Shown: positions 58,462 through 64,000 of the stretch, one piece after another
How the letters are laid out: each line of letters begins with the position of its first letter
Numbering within the stretch: position 1 is the stretch's first letter
Assembly: GCA_035235625.1 (NCBI GenBank)
Contig: CP141146.1
Span: 24,112,501 to 24,176,500 of the forward strand
Direction: 5' to 3'
DNA length: 64,000 nucleotides
From: Saururus chinensis
Taxonomy: Eukaryota > Streptophyta > Magnoliopsida > Piperales > Saururaceae
Notes under the pieces: model-generated
Seen by the model: the letters and a program-made list of their open reading frames with translations, nothing else
Databases searched by the model: none
Told to the model about the DNA's origin: nothing
Translations under genes and position numbers: made by a program

Positions 58462-60050
58462 CTTCTCAGCTTGCCTTTAAAACAACAAAATATAATCAAA
58501 TAATAAAAGACAATAACAAATAATAATCAAATACAATCAACTGTTAATATAATGTCCCTCTAAATCTCCAGATTGGATAAACCAGGGGAAATTATAACAA
58601 AAATATAATGAAACAACACAGCATAAGTAGCCAAGTTGGCAAGATGCCTTACACAAGTTGACGAGATTCGCAAAGGAGGAAAGTATCAGAAATAATTAAT
58701 GACGAGATTTGCAGTTTCAGTCCAGCTTCAACCATATAAATAATAACAAAATCAATCTTCTTACATTCCTTAAGTGGTTATACAACCTCAAATTAATATT
58801 GCAGATTAAGTATGATGGTAAGCAACATAGAAATCAGTACAATGGTTTCAGGGCTATACATCATCGAAATTCAAAAGCAAAAATGAAAATTATAGTAGCA
58901 TGTGCTTGAAACAATCAAATATTCAAGAAGGATAAATTGTTTGATTTATGGTTCATGATGAGGTTACAAAAGAACCATCAAATGAAATGTGACTAATATG
59001 AATGAAATAACTTGAAGTAATCGATTGTTAACTAAATGCCTTATTACAAATTACAACTAAAGATGTTCGAAGTTTAATTTATTACTAAAATCTGCTCTGC
59101 TACCAACTGACTAATTCTGCTATAAGCAACTTGCTATGAATTTGATAAAAAAAAAACCCACATTACAAAGATATACGTGTATTACCACTAATACTCAATA
59201 AGATATAAAAAAATCACTCATATTCATGCCTTGGATATTGAAATGGTGCAACATGAACATCTAATAATGTGAAGATTAATAATAGCCAAATAATAACGCA
59301 AGTAATGAAGGGAATGATATATTGCAATTTAAATTGAAATATCACCCCAAAGTAACTAACTCCAATTATACTGAGAGGCAAACTCTAACACTAAGAGTAA
59401 ACATACTATAAGCTTAGAGCAACAAGCTGCAATGCTAAGAGTGCATGAACTCCTACTCAAAGGAGTGAGCTACAAATGAACAACATATTTCAATATTTCT
59501 AAAGATTTATTTGGATCCGTCCTAGGCTTTGGGATCTGGGTATCATCAAAATACTCAATAGACAACGATAGCTAGACAAGAGAATAAGGAAAACCACAAA
59601 AAAGTATTGGAAGAACACTACCACACAAGTTCAGACAAACAATAAAAGAATCCCTCCTACACACAGCCAATATGAACAAAATGAATAATGAATTTACTTA
59701 TAACTACATGACCACGAAAATATCACATTCCCATTTATGAAATGCAGCTATAAGAGATATACATTTATTGAAATGTACCATAAAATCTTAGTCATTTCAG
59801 TAAAATCATTTCAGTAAAAATTTCTCTTTTACATTAGTCAAAATATTAATCAGTCCAACGCCCTTAGATACATTAGCCTACAAAGCCCTTACATACATTA
59901 GCCTACAGATTAGTAAGCATTTTAACAAACACTACATGCGCACTTAGATACAATCATACATTAACAACATAAACTACATATAATGCTCACATTACAAAGA
60001 CAAATTAAAGTAATATAGGAACCAAGCACTAACCTCTTTCGGAGTGAACT
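58462..60050. other. AT-rich 3' spacer of MULE 2
   Basis: No gene is recognised. It is the equivalent of 49119-50380 and likely holds the PMD promoter. Confidence 0.4.
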
Positions 60051-60059
60051 AATCATCAA

Positions 60060-60300
60060 TTTACGGAGAGGACTTGGAGGGAATAGGGGTCGGGAGGGGA
60101 GGGGAGGGGACGAGAGGAGACAATACGGGAGGGGAGTGGAGGTGAGGCGGGTAGATAGGGTGGGCCTGGAGGGGAGGGCAGGAGACAATATGGGAGGGCA
60201 GGGGATGGTAGGAGACAAGATTGGAGGGCAGGGGAAGGGGACTTCACCGGAGGAGAGGGGCCGGAGGGGAGTGGACTTCATCGGAGGAGATGGGATGGAA
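60060..60300. repeat. Purine-rich tract with G-quadruplex motif near the MULE 2 3' end
   Basis: Almost pure G/A on the plus strand. GGGAGGGGAGGGGAGGGG starts at 60092, a textbook four-run G-quadruplex pattern. Further GGAGGGGAGTGGAGG words follow. Confidence 0.85.
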
Positions 60301-60553
60301 CTAGGGAAGAAAATACCGGAGGGCAGGAGGTTGGGGGCGTATTGAGAAAAAATAAATGATGTGGTAAGGGTGGGGTGTAGGGAAGTAAAATCAATATTTT
60401 AATTGGGGTGGGAAAAGCATGGGGGGTGATGAGCTTTTGTTGGGGGGAAAATATCCGCATTCAAATAATATATAAACATCCAATATCCATCTGATGAATT
60501 AATAGATGCAATATCGATATGAAATATCCCTAAGCTAATCTAATCAATGTGTT

Positions 60554-60811
60554 GTGGTGGATAGTGTGCAGTGGCACTGTGGCAGTGATATAACGCAGCA
60601 ACAAACAAAATCAGCAGGAAACGGGGAGGAGGATTTATTCACTGAGGAAGAGCTGGTGGTGGCCGACATCCTCACCCACTTGCCCGAACTGGTTCTGTCC
60701 CGAACCCCGCCTTTCTCCGCATGCCCGGGCAGAGAAGAAAACCTAGGGGAGGGTGGAGGAAGGGGGAAAGGAGGAGGAGGGAAGAGGAGGGAGGAGGGGG
60801 AGGCAAAATAA
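60554..60811 (+). pseudogene. Possible plant gene fragment (EELVVADILTHLPELVLS)
   Basis: An 85-codon frame starts just after MULE 2. Its first half (EEDLFTEEELVVADILTHLP) looks protein-like and is set in GC-richer DNA. The second half is a Gly/Arg/Lys low-complexity run caused by a purine tract. It resembles short uncharacterised plant proteins with an acidic ...VADILLxLP... block, but I cannot name a family. Confidence 0.3.
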
Positions 60812-61420
60812 CTGGGAGCGCTAGAGAGGAGGATGCCTGCAGTTGAAGATACAGAGAAGGCACCTCCTCTTTTAGCCTGATGATGCATGCATTTTTAAAT
60901 CTCATGGATCGGGGGTTGAATTGAAAATGCACAAGTGAAGCTGTTTTATGTTGTGACCTGTGGTTTGAGATGTAGGGGTTTCAAAATTGACGCGTAGATT
61001 GACTAAGGGGGTAATAAAAAATATAGTGCATTTCTTATTAGGACTAAGTTTGGTAGTTATTTATCATTAAGTCCAGACTATAATAGATTTACATAAGTAA
61101 TGTAGTTATATATACACTGCTTCTAAAAATAGTGAAATACCCTCCTTTCTTTTAGCTAATTAGGCAGCTGGACGTGGAGAGGTTTCTAAATTAAAAGACG
61201 AAACTAAATTAGGAAAGTCACCATCACGTGAGATTTGAGTTTCTTCAACTCAAACGAGGAAAGTCTCCTAACACTTAATCCAAGGCGGCCTCCTCCACTC
61301 ATGCGCCTCTACTTCCGTTCACCTTCCTCCCCCATCAAGGACTACTCCATCCCCATCCTCTTCGTCACATAACTAGTCCTGAGCAGATCCACCCCCATTC
61401 TTCTCCATGCATAGCCTCCT
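60812..61420. other. No gene seen
   Basis: Intergenic DNA, AT-rich around 60990-61150 and GC-richer after 61280. Nothing is recognised. Confidence 0.35.
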
Positions 61421-61424
61421 CCAA

Positions 61425-61605
61425 CCCCACCCCCTTCCTCAGTCTGTTTGAATCACATACCCCCTCTGCCCCCCAATAGATAATAGCATGGACATGAGGC
61501 TACTTTTTTCTTGCCAACCACCATCTATGGCTAGTAGCATCCTCTTCAACCTCCACCCCCAAAAGCGGCGCACTCCCTTGGGCTACCACCTCTACTAAAG
61601 AGTCG
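61425..61605. repeat. Dispersed duplicate, copy 1
   Basis: CCCCCTTCCTCAG, TTTGAATC, GATAATAGCATGGA and the stretch CTTTTTTCTTGCCAACCACC to ATCTATGGCTAGTAG are shared with 62730-62912. The ~180 bp pair is in the same orientation, about 1.3 kb apart, with scattered differences. It is C-rich and possibly derived from a gene leader, but not identified. Confidence 0.75.
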
Positions 61606-61828
61606 TAGAAGATGGATAATCCGTGTGGACTCTGGGACTTGATAAGTAAGTTTCATATTGTGTAATCGATTGCACAAGGGAAAATTATATAAATAATATT
61701 AAAAATTATTTACCAAAATAGCGGATAAATAAAAATAATTACAAAAATGATGTTCATTTTCGCTACGTAGGCACCAGCCAAGCATTGGTGGCGTGGCTTT
61801 GTTTTTTTTAAATATTTTATAAGTTCAT

Positions 61829-61937
61829 CCTTTAGAAGGACAAAATCTATGTATGTTTAGATTTCGTCCTTCAGAGAAGGATGAAATCTCCTCTTAAAGA
61901 AGATTTTGTCCTTCAAACCTTCACAAGGACAAAATCT
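61829..61937. repeat. Cluster of AGATTTTGTCCTT hairpins
   Basis: AGATTTCGTCCTTC...GAAGGATGAAATCT (61859-61889) is a near-perfect hairpin. AGATTTTGTCCTT...AAGGACAAAATCT (61901-61937) is a second, longer-looped one. A further AAGGACAAAATCT precedes them at about 61836. The core word thus occurs five times in alternating orientation within 110 bp. Confidence 0.8.
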
Positions 61938-62729
61938 GTTCTACTTATGCACTTTGTAGTTCCCCCTTCCATCCAGTTCTGCAATATGAGAGAATTGCCC
62001 TTGTCTTGCGAAAGAGAGGTGAAGGATTTGAAGATTTGTGCCCTTGTCTTCTCCCCTCGACTTATCATGCCCCTGTATACGCGATCCATAACCCAAACCC
62101 GGTCCAATGAGGAGGCAGTATGCAGTGCAACGAAGTGAACTGGAAATGAGGAAGGCTTAATCAAATCTTGGGTGAAATACATATTGAAGTGAGTGAATGT
62201 GCCCTTTGTGAAAAAATAAATAAATAAATATAAGGGAGACTAATTAACAATCTTAGTCCACACATACTCACATCATCTAGATAAGAACATAATAGCAAGC
62301 CTAAAGAGCTACACAAGTCTAAAGCCAACATCTGCTAAACATACAGTTAATTAAAGTCAAGTATAAGTTCAACATAATACCTAACAAGTCCATCATAACC
62401 CAAATAACTAGCCTCTCTCATTAAGAGAGTCCATCATCATGATTCACATGGAGACCATCCTAAGCACCTACATGGCACAACATGCAGCCCAAATACAAAA
62501 TCCACAACAAAGAGGGATGAGCTTATAGGGGGTTAGTTGTTGTGTATTTTATATTACAATTCACCAATTTAAAAATGTAGGGTTAATCATTAAGGATTTT
62601 GTAAGTATATTTTAAAATGTGGTGTTAGTTGTTTGGGATTGAGTCAATTAAATTATAAATTTAAAATCCTTACATCTAAAATGCGAGTGAGCGATCAATT
62701 TGTACACAGTGCATGCATTTTCAATTCCG
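61938..62729. other. No gene seen
   Basis: Intergenic sequence with an (AAAT)n microsatellite at about 62213-62232. Nothing else is recognised. Confidence 0.35.
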
Positions 62730-62912
62730 ACCCCCTTCCTCAGCTTGTTTGAATCTCACACCTCCTCTGCCCCTCAACAGATAATAGCATGGAGATGAGG
62801 CCGCTTTTTTCTTGCCAACCACCATCTATGGCTAGTAGTGGCCTCTTCCACCTCCAGCCCCATCAACCCCCAAAACCGGTGCTTTCCCTATGGCCACTAC
62901 CTTTGCTAAAGA
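62730..62912. repeat. Dispersed duplicate, copy 2, interrupted by a CACTA end
   Basis: Homologous to 61425-61605. The similarity runs to GCTAAAGA and stops exactly where CACTACAACAAAA begins at 62913, marking the CACTA insertion point. In copy 1 the sequence continues ...CTAAAGAGTCGTAG. Confidence 0.75.
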
Positions 62913-63545
62913 CACTACAACAAAAAGAACTATTAGCAATACTTTTAAGCGACCCTAATAGTCATATAAGCATTGCTAATGCCTATTAGCGATGTTTTAA
63001 AAGTGTCGCTAAATGCATCGATAAAAATGGAGTTGCTATTGTTCATCAGCTACGTTATGTCAAAGCGTCACTAATAGTCTGCTATTAGCAACATTTTTTT
63101 TTGCGTTAGTAATTATTTTCCTTCTATGACGCTTTATTAAGAATCACTAATAGTAAATTATTAGTGACATTTAATTCTAAACATCTCTAATAATTAATTT
63201 TGCCTACACTTCATAAAGCGTCACTAATATAAAAAATTCTAAAAAAATGTCTTGTTAGCAATGCTTGTCTATGCTTCACTAATAATTTAATTAATACAGA
63301 AATTATTAGCGATGCTTTTGAAAATGTTGCTAATAAGAATAAATTTGAAAAAATTAATTAAAAATAATTATTAGCGATGCTTTTCAAAAACTGTTGCTAA
63401 TAAAAAATATATTTTAAAAAAGATAGTGTTTATTAGCGACGTTTTATAAAGCATTGCTAATTTGTAAAAAAAAAAGTAAAAAAAAAGCTATTAGCGACAT
63501 TTTTTATTGAATTGCTAACAACTTGAAAAAAATTTAAAACTATTC
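62913..63545 (+). mobile_element. CACTA transposon 5' end with long subterminal repeat region
   Basis: CACTACAACAAAAAG is followed by more than ten variants of TTAGCGATGCTTT...AAAGCGTCACTAATA over about 600 bp. It is the same family type as 23068. The other end lies outside the window or is lost. Confidence 0.8.
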
Positions 63546-64000
63546 CCGCCTAAGGCAGCATGTATGGAGGGGCGCTAGCGCCCCTCCTCCGGCTAGGGTA
63601 GGGGTGGTGGGTAAATGGAGGAGGAGGGGGGCTGGGGGGTGACCGGGGAGAGGAAGGAGGAGGGGAAGCTGGATCCGCTCCCTAGAACCCCCTCCAGTCT
63701 GACAGAGGGAGGGAGGGGGGAGGGGGGAAGGGGGAACAAAGAGGGAGGGGATGACCGTGGAAAGGGGGGAGGGCGATCCGGAATCCGATGTGGAGCAGGA
63801 ATCCCATCCTCCGGTTGGACGAGAGGAGAGGAGGGGGCTGAAAATTGGGGTGGGAGGGGCGATTCACTGGTAGGGGGTGTGACCGGGTTGAAGGGGAAGG
63901 GGGTGGTGACTGGGGATAGGGGGGAGGAGGGGGAGCTAGAATTACTACAATAAAAAGGACTATTAGCGACACTTTTAAGCGTCACTAATAGTTCCCCAAG
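63546..64000. mobile_element. G-rich CACTA interior and a second degenerate terminus
   Basis: A perfect 22 bp palindrome (core GGGGCGCTAGCGCCCC) lies at 63566-63587. About 370 bp of purine/G-rich DNA follows. At 63942 ATTACTACAATAAAAAGGAC leads into TTAGCGACACTTTTAAGCGT, another CACTA-like start in the same orientation, which runs off the window. Open frames here are low-complexity. Confidence 0.6.

Larger units (their letters stand above)
51054..60462 (+). mobile_element. Mutator-like element, copy 2, with perfect 9 bp target duplication
   Basis: The left end GAACGCAGCTATTCCCC (51054) and right end GGGGAAAATATCCGCATTC (ending 60462) are terminal inverted repeats matching those of MULE 1. 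AAATAATAT directly abuts both ends (51045-51053 and 60463-60471); 9 bp is the Mutator-superfamily length. Element length is 9409 bp. The gene order is identical to MULE 1. A run of 26 C near 51067-51092 lies just inside the left end. Confidence 0.95.

Noticed and set aside
40962..60462. A simple 10 kb tandem segmental duplication
   Set aside because: Terminal inverted repeats bound each copy, and MULE 2 has its own perfect 9 bp target duplication, so separate transposition explains the pair better.
63593..63985. Open frames of 96-130 residues on both strands
   Set aside because: Low-complexity Gly/Glu or Pro/Ser runs from a G-rich stretch.
1..64000. tRNA, rRNA or organellar insert
   Set aside because: I looked for typical conserved stretches and saw none apart from the tRNA-complementary primer-binding sites of copia elements.

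Overview
This is a window of a repeat-rich plant nuclear genome, almost certainly a seed plant. The evidence is plant-type Ty1/copia and Ty3/gypsy LTRs, Mutator-like elements (MULEs) carrying plant mobile domain genes, CACTA ends, spliced coding sequence, and one R2R3-MYB gene with the canonical three-exon layout. Nothing in the sequence fixes a species. Only one host gene looks intact: the MYB gene on the minus strand at 19267-20516. Nearly everything else is transposon sequence in various stages of decay, plus a few captured or degraded host gene fragments.

Layout. (1) 1-18780 is a pile of decayed copia elements in both orientations. It includes SIRE-like LTRs and gag/pol pieces, a four-copy ~670 bp tandem array that spans an internal-region/LTR junction (8955-11670), a minus-strand copia gag-pol remnant (13090-15445), a ~31 bp minisatellite (15490-16130), and facing LTR fragments. 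(2) 18781-22340 holds the MYB gene and its flanks. (3) 22350-29780 holds a foldback MITE, CACTA-type ends, and fragments of a ZMYM/hAT-like gene, a YSL metal-chelate transporter and the splicing protein DIM1/YLS8, followed by a ~105 bp GC-rich tandem array. (4) 29784-40775 is a complete but dead copia element with a 5 bp target duplication ATTAT. Each of its two ~1.0 kb LTRs was later hit by a different solo LTR (1449 bp and 3153 bp), and in each case the sister LTR preserves the empty site.

(5) 40962-60462 is the most interesting region: two ~9.5 kb MULEs of the same family, head to tail and only 322 bp apart. Each carries terminal inverted repeats starting GAAC/GAAT. Each has a plus-strand gene with a FAR1/WRKY-GCM1-like zinc finger, a MULE transposase core, a SWIM finger and a C-terminal OTU-type cysteine protease domain, flanked by two mutually inverted arrays of hairpin-forming ~147 bp units. 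Each also has a minus-strand five-exon plant mobile domain (PMD) gene and a purine-rich tract just inside the 3' end. The second copy has a perfect 9 bp target duplication (AAATAATAT), so the pair results from separate insertions and not from a segmental duplication. Both copies are inactivated, but by different lesions. (6) 60463-64000 contains small duplications, hairpins and a CACTA end with palindromic subterminal repeats running to the window edge.

The only regulatory logic visible for a host gene is around the MYB (TATA boxes, AATAAA signal). The MULE transposase, OTU and PMD genes would have formed a mobile module; whether the OTU and PMD proteins assisted transposition or countered host silencing is inference.
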